From: Pseudomonadota bacterium
GTDB taxonomy: Bacteria > Pseudomonadota > Alphaproteobacteria > Rhizobiales > Xanthobacteraceae
Direction: 5' to 3'
DNA: 24,629 nt
NCBI GenBank assembly: GCA_023414975.1
Contig: JAEZMI010000366.1
Span: 1 to 24,629 of the forward strand
The position numbers were made by a program, and so were the translations under genes. Below, piece by piece: positions 18,878 to 24,629 of the stretch. How positions within the stretch are numbered: the stretch's first letter is position 1; the number at the start of each line of letters is the position of its first letter. Under the pieces are notes generated by a model, which was given only the letters and a program-made list of their open reading frames with translations, did no database searches and was not told the DNA's origin.

Positions 18878-19231
18878 ATGGATCGTCGCACCGAGCTCGC
18901 CATGGCTTTCGCCACCGCCGCCTTCCTGCTCATCCCCACTGAAAAGGCTCCCGCGCAGATGTCCGGTACCGCCAGCACCAGCAGCCAGACCCAGACCCAC
19001 CCCTATATCGGCATGTGGGTGACGGGAGACGGCCTCATCCGCCAGGAATTGCTGGCGAACGGGCGCTATGACGAGGCGCGCGGGCGCCGGGCGAGCGCCT
19101 ATCAGGGGCGCTACGAGGTGCGGGGGCAGGAAATCTTCTACTGGGACGACACCGGTTTCACCGCCGACGGCGTCTTCGTCGACGCCGACACGCTGCACCA
19201 TGGCGGCATGGTGTTCTACCGCGAGAAGTGA
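18878..19231 (+). CDS. Atu4866 domain-containing protein, probably exported
   Basis: A 117-residue protein. It has an N-terminal hydrophobic segment (about residues 8-20) with a possible cleavage near APAQ (residue 29), and then a compact domain from HPYIGMWVTGDGLIRQELL (about 44) to the C-terminal HHGGMVFYREK. I recognise the Atu4866 family by the GMWVT, NGRYDEARG, AYQGRY and DDTGFTADG stretches; its biochemical role is unknown. AAGGAG lies 8 nt before the ATG at 18878, within the end of the preceding gene. A GTG at 18869 is possible but less likely. It is the last gene of the SDR-CMD operon and converges on the hydantoinase gene with only 20 bp between. Confidence 0.88.
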   Translation: MDRRTELAMAFATAAFLLIPTEKAPAQMSGTASTSSQTQTHPYIGMWVTGDGLIRQELLANGRYDEARGRRASAYQGRYEVRGQEIFYWDDTGFTADGVFVDADTLHHGGMVFYREK

Positions 19232-19255
19232 GCCTCACACCCCTGCCCGGCTCAC
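19228..19255. terminator. Inverted repeat spanning both stop codons of convergent genes
   Basis: GTGAGCC (19228-19234) pairs with GGCTCAC (19249-19255) with a 14-nt loop. It covers the TGA of the Atu4866 gene and the TGA of the hydantoinase gene, suggesting a shared bidirectional end. There is no T-tract. Confidence 0.3.
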
Positions 19256-20721
19256 ACGCCGATCGGCATGCGGGCGGGATCGCGCGTCACGGCGCGCGGC
19301 GCCACCAGCGCCTTCCAGGTGGAGAGCGCCTTGTTCACCGCCGGGAAGGCCGGGCGCGGAACGAACCGTCCGCGTCCGGGCCGCGGCGACTCGTTGCGGC
19401 CATGGGCATGCACCACCTCGCCGCGCGACAGGGTGAAGCGCGGCAGGCCGCGCACCTCCACCCCCTCGAACACGTTGTAGTCGATGATCGAGGCCTGCGC
19501 GGCCGCGCGGATGGTCTTGCCCGCATTGGGGTCGAGCACCACGAGGTCGGCATCCGCGCCCGGCTGGATCGCGCCCTTCCTCGGATAGAGGTTGAGGATG
19601 CGGGCGATGTTGGTGGATGTCACCGCGACGAATTCGTTCGGGGTGAGCCGCCCCGTCTCGACGCCCTTGGTCCACAGCACCGGCATCCGGTCCTCCAGCC
19701 CGCCCGTGCCGTTGGGAATGCGGGTGAAGTCCTCGCGCCCCATGCGCTTCTGCGCGGTGGAGAAGGCGCAATGGTCGGTCGCCACCACCTGCAGCGAGCC
19801 CGCCGCGAGGCCCGCCCACAGGCTGTCCTGGTGCGCCCTGTCGCGGAAGGGCGGGGACATCACGCGCTGCGCCGCATAGTCCCAGTCGGGGCTCGCATAG
19901 ACGCTCTCGTCCAGCGTCAGGTGCTGGATCAGCGGCTCGCCATAGACCCGCATGCCCTTCTGCCGGGCCCGGCGGATCGCCTCATGCGCCTGCTCGCAGG
20001 AGACGTGCACGACATAGAGCGGCACGCCGGCGGCGTCGGCGATCATGATGGCGCGGTTCACCGCCTCGCCCTCCACCTCCGGCGGGCGGGAATAGGCATG
20101 GGCCTCCGGGCCGCGAATGCCCTCGCTGAGGTATTTCTGCTGGAGCGCGGCGACAATGTCGCCATTCTCGGCATGCACCAGCGGCAGCGCGCCGAGCGCG
20201 GCGCAGCGCTGGAAGGAGGCGAACATCTGGTCGTCATCGACCATCAGCGCGCCCTTATAGGCCATGAAGTGCTTGAAGCTGTTCACCCCGCGCGCGACCA
20301 CCGCCTCCATCGCCGCGAAGATCGGCTGCGACCAGCCGGTGATGCACATATGGAAGGAATAGTCGGCCACCGCCTGCGCGCCGGCCCGCGCCTCCCAGGC
20401 GTCGAGGGCGCCGAGGAGGTTCTCGCCCTCGGGGATGACGAAATCGACCACCAGCGTCGTGCCCCCGGCTACCGCCGCGCGGGTGCCGCTCTCCCAGGTC
20501 TCCGCCGCCGTGGTGCCCATGAAGGGCATTTCCAGATGGGTGTGCGGGTCGATCCCGCCGGGCATGACATAGGCGCCCGAGGCGTCGAGCACCGTGTCCC
20601 CCGTGAGATTGTCGCCGATGGCGGCGATGGTCTCGCCCTCGATCCGCACATCCGCCGCGTAGGAGCGGTCGGCGGCCACCACGGTGCCGCCCTTGATGAC
20701 GATGGACGTTGCCTGCGCCAT
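19252..20721 (-). CDS. hydA: Dihydropyrimidinase / D-hydantoinase
   Basis: A 489-residue cytoplasmic amidohydrolase opening dihydropyrimidine or hydantoin rings to N-carbamoyl amino acids. The binuclear metal site is complete: H60-x-H62 (DPHTH), the carboxylated lysine K150 (SFKHFMAYK), H183 (HAENGD), H239 (HVSCEQ) and D316 (ATDHCAF). Further family blocks are YSRPPEVEGEA near 210, the MSPPFRDRAHQDSLW segment near 288 and GADADLVVLDP near 409. The ATG at 20721 has GAGGAGG 6 nt upstream. It is 11 bp downstream of the M20 hydrolase gene, so the two probably form one operon doing successive steps. Dihydrouracil or a hydantoin could each be the substrate. Confidence 0.95.
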   Translation of the reverse strand: MAQATSIVIKGGTVVAADRSYAADVRIEGETIAAIGDNLTGDTVLDASGAYVMPGGIDPHTHLEMPFMGTTAAETWESGTRAAVAGGTTLVVDFVIPEGENLLGALDAWEARAGAQAVADYSFHMCITGWSQPIFAAMEAVVARGVNSFKHFMAYKGALMVDDDQMFASFQRCAALGALPLVHAENGDIVAALQQKYLSEGIRGPEAHAYSRPPEVEGEAVNRAIMIADAAGVPLYVVHVSCEQAHEAIRRARQKGMRVYGEPLIQHLTLDESVYASPDWDYAAQRVMSPPFRDRAHQDSLWAGLAAGSLQVVATDHCAFSTAQKRMGREDFTRIPNGTGGLEDRMPVLWTKGVETGRLTPNEFVAVTSTNIARILNLYPRKGAIQPGADADLVVLDPNAGKTIRAAAQASIIDYNVFEGVEVRGLPRFTLSRGEVVHAHGRNESPRPGRGRFVPRPAFPAVNKALSTWKALVAPRAVTRDPARMPIGV

Positions 20722-20732
20722 GGCGCGCCTCC

Positions 20733-21980
20733 TCAGACGACTTCGGCGGTGGCGAGCGTCGCGTGCAGCAGCACGTCGGCACCGGCCTTGGCCCATTCGG
20801 GCGTGATGGTCTCATCCTCATTATGGCTGAGCCCCTCGACGCAGGGGCAGAAGATCATCGCGGTCGGCGCCACCTTGGCCATCCAGCAGGCATCGTGCCC
20901 GGCGCCGGAGACGATGTCGCGGTGGCTGTAGCCCAGGCTCTGCGCCGCGTCCCGCACCCGCCCGACCAGAACCGGGTCGAACGGCACCGGATCGAAGGAA
21001 TTCACCAGCGCGATGGAGATGCCGAGCCCCATCTGCGCCGCGATCTCCTCCGCCCCGGCGCGGATCGCCGCCGCCATGGCGTCGAGCACGGCGAGTTCGG
21101 GGTGGCGGATGTCGACGGTGAACACCGCCTTGCCCGCGATGATGTTGCGCGAGTTCGGGTAGAGGTTGAGCTGGCCCACCGCGCCGACGCCGAGCGGGGC
21201 GTGCGCCCAGGCGACCTTGTCCACGAGTTCGGTGATGCGCGCCGCCCCGAGCCCGGCATTGAGCCGACGCGGCATGGGGGTGGAGCCGGTATGCGCGTCG
21301 CGCCCGGTGAGGGTGATCTCCAGCCAGCGCGTGCCCTGCCCGTGGGTGACGACGCCGATGTCGCGTCCTTCCGCCTCCAGGATCGGCCCCTGCTCGATAT
21401 GCAGCTCGAAATAGGCATGCGCCTTGCGCGTGCCCACCGGCTCCGCGCCCTTGAAGCCGATGCGCTCCAGCTCGGCGCCGAGCGTCAGCCCCTCGGCGTC
21501 GCGCGCGGCATAGGCGTCCTCCAGCGTCATCACCCCGGCATGGACGGCGGAGGCGACCATGGCCGGGGCGAAGCGCGTGCCCTCCTCATTGGTCCAGTTC
21601 ACCACCTCGATCGGGTGCCTGGTGCGGATGCCCATCTCGTTCAGCGTGCGCACCACCTCCAGCGCGCCGAGCACGCCCAGCACGCCGTCGAACTTGCCGC
21701 CGGTCGGCTGGGTGTCGAGATGCGAGCCGAGCATCACCGGCAGCGCGTCCGGGTCCGTGCCCTCGCGCCGGGCGAACATGGTGCCCATGGCATCGACGCC
21801 GAGCGTCAGCCCCTCGGCCTCGCACCAGCGCTGGAACAGCAGGCGCCCCTCGCGGTCGGCGTCGGTCAGGGTCTGGCGGTTGTTGCCGCCGCGCAGGCCG
21901 GGCCCGATCTGCGCCATCGCCATCAGGCTGTCCCACAGCCGCGCGCCATCGGTGCGCCAATTGCTGGTCGAGGCGGTCAT
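20733..21980 (-). CDS. Zn-dependent hydrolase, hydantoinase/carbamoylase (M20 amidase) family
   Basis: A 415-residue enzyme that should hydrolyse the N-carbamoyl amino acid produced by the neighbouring hydantoinase, releasing ammonia and CO2. Metal-site blocks are GSHLDTQPTGGKFDG near 82-96, the WTNEEGTRFAPAM block near 124-136 and HIEQGP near 190; GRDAHTGSTPMPRR (near 222) and GAGHDA (near 372) complete the M20 pattern. The ATG at 21980 is preferred because AGGAG lies 6 nt upstream; an ATG at 21986 abuts the AGGAG. The likely activity is beta-ureidopropionase or N-carbamoyl-L-amino-acid hydrolase. Allantoate amidohydrolase is a close relative and cannot be excluded, although the hydantoinase partner argues against it. 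Confidence 0.92.
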   Translation of the reverse strand: MTASTSNWRTDGARLWDSLMAMAQIGPGLRGGNNRQTLTDADREGRLLFQRWCEAEGLTLGVDAMGTMFARREGTDPDALPVMLGSHLDTQPTGGKFDGVLGVLGALEVVRTLNEMGIRTRHPIEVVNWTNEEGTRFAPAMVASAVHAGVMTLEDAYAARDAEGLTLGAELERIGFKGAEPVGTRKAHAYFELHIEQGPILEAEGRDIGVVTHGQGTRWLEITLTGRDAHTGSTPMPRRLNAGLGAARITELVDKVAWAHAPLGVGAVGQLNLYPNSRNIIAGKAVFTVDIRHPELAVLDAMAAAIRAGAEEIAAQMGLGISIALVNSFDPVPFDPVLVGRVRDAAQSLGYSHRDIVSGAGHDACWMAKVAPTAMIFCPCVEGLSHNEDETITPEWAKAGADVLLHATLATAEVV

Positions 21981-22152
21981 CGTCATCTCCTGCTCATTAA
22001 GGCGGCCCAGCCCCTGAAGGCTGGTCCCGCCGGCACGCCTGCCAAAGGCACGGATCCCTGTATGCGCCCGATTCGACAGCCCCTTTTCAGGCCGGCGGGA
22101 GAGGCGCATGGCGGGCCTCACAGGCAGATTCCGTACCAGAACCACCGGGCGG

Positions 22153-22181
22153 ATGTCGAAAATCTCCGCGCAAAAAGTCAA
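22153..22181 (-). promoter_or_regulatory. Candidate promoter of the hydantoinase operon
   Basis: On the minus strand TTGACT (22181-22176) and CGACAT (22158-22153) are separated by 17 nt. The -35 matches well and the -10 poorly. The -35 overlaps the GntR-type dyad. The leader would be about 165 nt. Confidence 0.35.
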
Positions 22182-22192
22182 ACAGTATGACT
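22176..22192. promoter_or_regulatory. Candidate GntR (FadR-type) operator
   Basis: AGTCA-N7-TGACT is a perfect 5-bp dyad. Inside it are two GT-N3-AC cores (GTCAAAC and GTATGAC), the core of FadR-subfamily sites. It lies between a minus promoter and a possible plus promoter (TTCAGC 22194-22199, TAGATT 22217-22222, 17 nt apart), so it could affect both. Confidence 0.4.
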
Positions 22193-22379
22193 ATTCAGCT
22201 GGAACGCCCTGTGGCATAGATTCGGCGCCGGCACCCGCCCGACAGAGGCGCGACGGCACCGAACAGGAGAGAAACGCCACCGGGGCCCCGCCCCTTCCCG
22301 AACCGTCATCGCGCCGCAGCCGGGCGCCGCCGCCGGCGGCGTGCCCGCCGCTCCCCCTCCGTCGCAACCGAGCGAGACC

Positions 22380-23126
22380 ATGACCTTGCCGAACGCCGCG
22401 CCGACCGCCTCGCAGATCATCGTCATTCCGGCCCGCCGCGCGCATTCCAACCACGCGGAGGTCGCGCGCACCATCGGCATCGACATCATCGCCGGGCGTT
22501 ACGGCGAGGGCGCGAAGCTGCCGGGCGACGCGGAGCTGACGCTGCTCTTCGGCGTCTCCCGCCCGGTGCTGCGCGAGAGCGTGAAGACGCTGGTGGCCAA
22601 GGGCCTGCTGTCCACCAAGGCGCGCGTCGGCACGGTGGTGCGCGCCCGCGCCGAATGGAACATGTTCGACCCGGACGTGCTCGCCTGGCATCTCGACGCC
22701 GGCATCGACAAGCGCTTCCTGCGCGATCTCTCGGAAATCCGGCTGGCCGTGGAACCGCGCGCGGCGGCGCTGGCCGCCGAGCGGCGCACCGCGGAGGAAC
22801 TCGCCGCGCTGCGCGAGGCGGTCGCCCGCATGAAGAGCGAGCCCGGCGCCTCCGACGGCTTCGCCGAGGCCGATCTCATGCTGCATGTCGGCATCGCCAC
22901 CGCCTCCGGCAATCCGTTCATGCGCTCCATCGGCGCGGTGATCGAGGCGGCCCTGCGCGCCTCCTTCGTGCTCTCCGCCCCCGGCAGCGAGCGCGAGCAC
23001 GACATCGCCGTCGCCGCCCATGAGCGCATCGTCGAGGCCATCGCCGATCAGGACGCCGAGGCGGCCGCCGCCGCGATGACGAACGTGATCTTCAACGGCC
23101 TGCGCCGCCACGGCGCGGCGGGCTGA
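22380..23126 (+). CDS. GntR family transcriptional regulator, FadR/FCD subfamily
   Basis: A 248-residue regulator. The N-terminal winged helix (about 20-90) shows the pattern IAGRYGEGAKLPGDAELTLLFGVSRPVLRESVKTLVAKGLL. A C-terminal all-helical FCD domain (about 105-235) contains candidate metal/ligand residues in the EADLMLHVGIA and AHERIVEAIADQD segments. The ATG at 22380 gives a normal N-terminus; a GTG at 22341 would add 13 Pro/Ser-rich residues. The gene ends 10 bp before the IlvD/Edd dehydratase gene, so it probably regulates sugar-acid use, with a sugar acid or its keto product as a likely inducer. That is inference from context, as the ligand is not readable from sequence. Confidence 0.93.
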   Translation: MTLPNAAPTASQIIVIPARRAHSNHAEVARTIGIDIIAGRYGEGAKLPGDAELTLLFGVSRPVLRESVKTLVAKGLLSTKARVGTVVRARAEWNMFDPDVLAWHLDAGIDKRFLRDLSEIRLAVEPRAAALAAERRTAEELAALREAVARMKSEPGASDGFAEADLMLHVGIATASGNPFMRSIGAVIEAALRASFVLSAPGSEREHDIAVAAHERIVEAIADQDAEAAAAAMTNVIFNGLRRHGAAG

Positions 23127-23136
23127 GGAGGCAGGC

Positions 23137-24629
23137 ATGAGCGACGACAGTGCCGGCGACGGCCCGAGAAAGCCCCGCCGGAGTGCGGCCTGGTTCGGCC
23201 GGCAGGACAAGATGGGGTTCTACTACCGGTCTTTCCTGAAGAATTCCGGCCAGCCGCAGGACCGGTTCGATGGCCGCCCGGTCATCGGCATCTGCAACAC
23301 CTGGTCGGAGCTGACCCCCTGCAACATCCATTTCCGCGACCTCGCCGAGCATGTGCGGCGCGGCGTGCTGGATGCGGGCGGCTACCCGCTGGAGTTTCCC
23401 GTCTCCTCGCTCGGCGAGGTGACGATGCGGCCCACCGCCATGCTGTTCCGCAACCTCGCCTCGATGGATGTGGAAGAGGCGATCCGCGCCCACCCGCTCG
23501 ACGGCGTGGTGCTCTTGATGGGCTGCGACAAGACCACCCCGGCCCTGCTGATGGGCGCGGCCTCCGCCGACCTGCCGGCCATCGGCGTTTCCGGCGGCCC
23601 GCAGCTTCGCGGCGTCTATCGCGGCACCATCATCGGCTCGGGCACCAACATCATCTCCATGAGCGAGCAATTGCGCGCCGGCGAGGTGACGCTTGATGAG
23701 TTCCACGAGGCGGAAGCGGGCATGAACCGCTCCTCGGGCTCCTGCATGACCATGGGCACCGCGTCCACCATGGCCTCCATGGTCGAGGCGCTCGGCATGA
23801 GCCTGCCGGAGAACGCCGCCATCCCGGCGGTGGACGCGCGCCGCAACCTGCTCGCCCGGCTCTCCGGCCGGCGCATCGTGGAAATGGTCAACGAGGATCT
23901 CAAGCCCTCCGACATCCTCACCCGCGCCGCCTTCGAGAACGCCATCCGCGCGCTGGCCGCCATCGGTGGCTCGACCAATGCGGTGGTGCATCTGCTCGCG
24001 CTCGCCGGCCGGGTCGGCATCGACCTGACGCTGGCCGATTTCGACCGGCTCGGCCGCGACATCCACTGCATCGTCGATCTCATGCCCTCGGGCCGCTTCC
24101 TGATGGAAGACTTCTACTATGCCGGCGGCCTTCCCGCCGTGCTGCGCACGCTGGGCGAGCGGGGCCTGCTCAACAAGGATGCCGGAACGGTCAACGGGCG
24201 CAGCGTCTGGGAGAACGTCGCGACCGCCCCGACCTGGAACCCGGAGGTCATCACCCCCTTCGACGCGCCCTTCAAGGCCGAGGCGGGCATCGCGATCCTG
24301 AAGGGCAATCTCGCCCCGGACGGCGCGGTCATCAAGCCGTCGGCCGCCTCGCCGCACCTCATGGTCCACACCGGCCGCGCCGTGGTGTTCGAGAGCGACG
24401 AGGAGATGCACCATGGCGTGAATGACGAGGCGCTCGACATCGACGCCTCCTGCATCATGGTGCTCAAGCATTGCGGGCCGAAGGGCTATCCGGGCATGGC
24501 CGAGGTCGGCAACATGCCGCTGCCGGCCAAGCTGCTGCGCGAGGGCGTGCGCGACATGATCCGCATTTCCGACGCCCGCATGTCCGGCACCGCCTATGGC
24601 ACCGTCGTGCTGCATGTCGCGCCGGAGGC
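23137..24629 (+). CDS. IlvD/Edd family dehydratase, probably sugar-acid (L-arabinonate-type) (3' partial)
   Basis: The first 497 complete codons of a dehydratase that is about 570-600 aa in this family; it runs off the window end. Three Fe-S cysteines are in the expected places: C53 (ICNTWSEL), C130 (MGCDKTTP) and C203 (SGSCMTMGT). The catalytic serine is S483 in DARMSGT. This layout, and the WSELTPCN and FPVSSLGE motifs, match the pentonate/galactonate dehydratase branch with a [2Fe-2S] cluster rather than biosynthetic IlvD, and resemble L-arabinonate dehydratase. The ATG at 23137 has GAGGAGGC upstream. The gntR gene ends 10 bp before, so both are likely co-transcribed. The exact substrate (arabinonate, fuconate, galactonate or xylonate) cannot be set from this fragment. 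Confidence 0.92.
   Translation, partial: MSDDSAGDGPRKPRRSAAWFGRQDKMGFYYRSFLKNSGQPQDRFDGRPVIGICNTWSELTPCNIHFRDLAEHVRRGVLDAGGYPLEFPVSSLGEVTMRPTAMLFRNLASMDVEEAIRAHPLDGVVLLMGCDKTTPALLMGAASADLPAIGVSGGPQLRGVYRGTIIGSGTNIISMSEQLRAGEVTLDEFHEAEAGMNRSSGSCMTMGTASTMASMVEALGMSLPENAAIPAVDARRNLLARLSGRRIVEMVNEDLKPSDILTRAAFENAIRALAAIGGSTNAVVHLLALAGRVGIDLTLADFDRLGRDIHCIVDLMPSGRFLMEDFYYAGGLPAVLRTLGERGLLNKDAGTVNGRSVWENVATAPTWNPEVITPFDAPFKAEAGIAILKGNLAPDGAVIKPSAASPHLMVHTGRAVVFESDEEMHHGVNDEALDIDASCIMVLKHCGPKGYPGMAEVGNMPLPAKLLREGVRDMIRISDARMSGTAYGTVVLHVAPE

Larger units (their letters stand above)
21981..22379. other. Hydantoinase operon / gntR divergent intergenic region
   Basis: This 399-bp region has no supported gene. 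It holds a candidate GntR operator (22176-22192), a minus-strand promoter for the hydantoinase operon and a plus-strand promoter candidate for gntR. The rest is GC-rich with no repeat that I can support. Confidence 0.6.

Noticed and set aside
19228..20931. 567-codon plus-strand open frame across the hydantoinase gene
   Set aside because: Antisense to an enzyme with all metal ligands in place. The frame has no family features.
23092..24615. 507-codon minus-strand open frame across the dehydratase gene
   Set aside because: Antisense to the IlvD/Edd gene, which has all three Fe-S cysteines and the catalytic serine. The antisense product is Arg/Gly/His-rich without motifs.

Overview
The window is about 24.6 kb of GC-rich DNA, densely packed with genes. 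It looks like a chromosomal or megaplasmid segment from a metabolically versatile alphaproteobacterium of the order Hyphomicrobiales. Supporting signs are eukaryotic-type glutamine synthetase II next to a DUF2735 gene, a rhizobial-type glycerol ABC transporter (glpSTPQV) with a DUF2160 protein, and an Atu4866-family protein. A Xanthobacteraceae-like host (Ancylobacter, Starkeya or Xanthobacter) is my guess from codon use and gene content; the sequence alone does not prove it. I see no tRNA or rRNA genes, insertion sequences, phage genes or CRISPR array.

Left part (1-4483), lipid and nitrogen metabolism. A 5'-truncated cardiolipin synthase converges on glnII, which has a good rho-independent terminator. 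Upstream of glnII lie a sigma-54 type promoter and an NtrC-like dyad. A 62-residue DUF2735 gene is transcribed divergently from glnII and ends at its own terminator. A serine-type glutaminase (glsA) follows on the minus strand, so the glutamine-forming and glutamine-hydrolysing enzymes flank the DUF2735 gene.

Middle part (4565-13920, all minus strand), glycerol catabolism. The order of transcription is glpD, glpS, glpT, glpP, glpQ, a DUF2160 membrane protein, glpV, a terminator, then glpK. Several stop and start codons overlap by 1-4 bp. Together the genes encode uptake of glycerol, phosphorylation to glycerol 3-phosphate and oxidation to dihydroxyacetone phosphate. The two ATPases carry complementary losses: GlpS lacks the H-loop histidine and GlpT lacks the LSGGQ signature. 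The predicted heterodimer therefore has one intact and one doubly degenerate ATP site. No glpR regulator is present in the window.

Right part (14226-24629), a series of small catabolic and regulatory modules. A creatinase gene is followed by a LysR regulator. A second LysR gene is divergent from a three-gene operon encoding an SDR oxidoreductase, an exported carboxymuconolactone-decarboxylase-like protein and an exported Atu4866-family protein. A minus-strand pair encodes a dihydropyrimidinase/hydantoinase and an M20-type carbamoyl-amino-acid hydrolase. Finally, a GntR/FadR-type regulator lies just upstream of an IlvD/Edd sugar-acid dehydratase that runs off the end of the window.

The most interesting observations are the co-degenerate GlpS/GlpT ATPase pair, the DUF2735 gene between glnII and glsA, three unrelated three-copy 15-bp tandem repeats (one translated in a signal peptide), and dyads that touch the start codons of both LysR genes.
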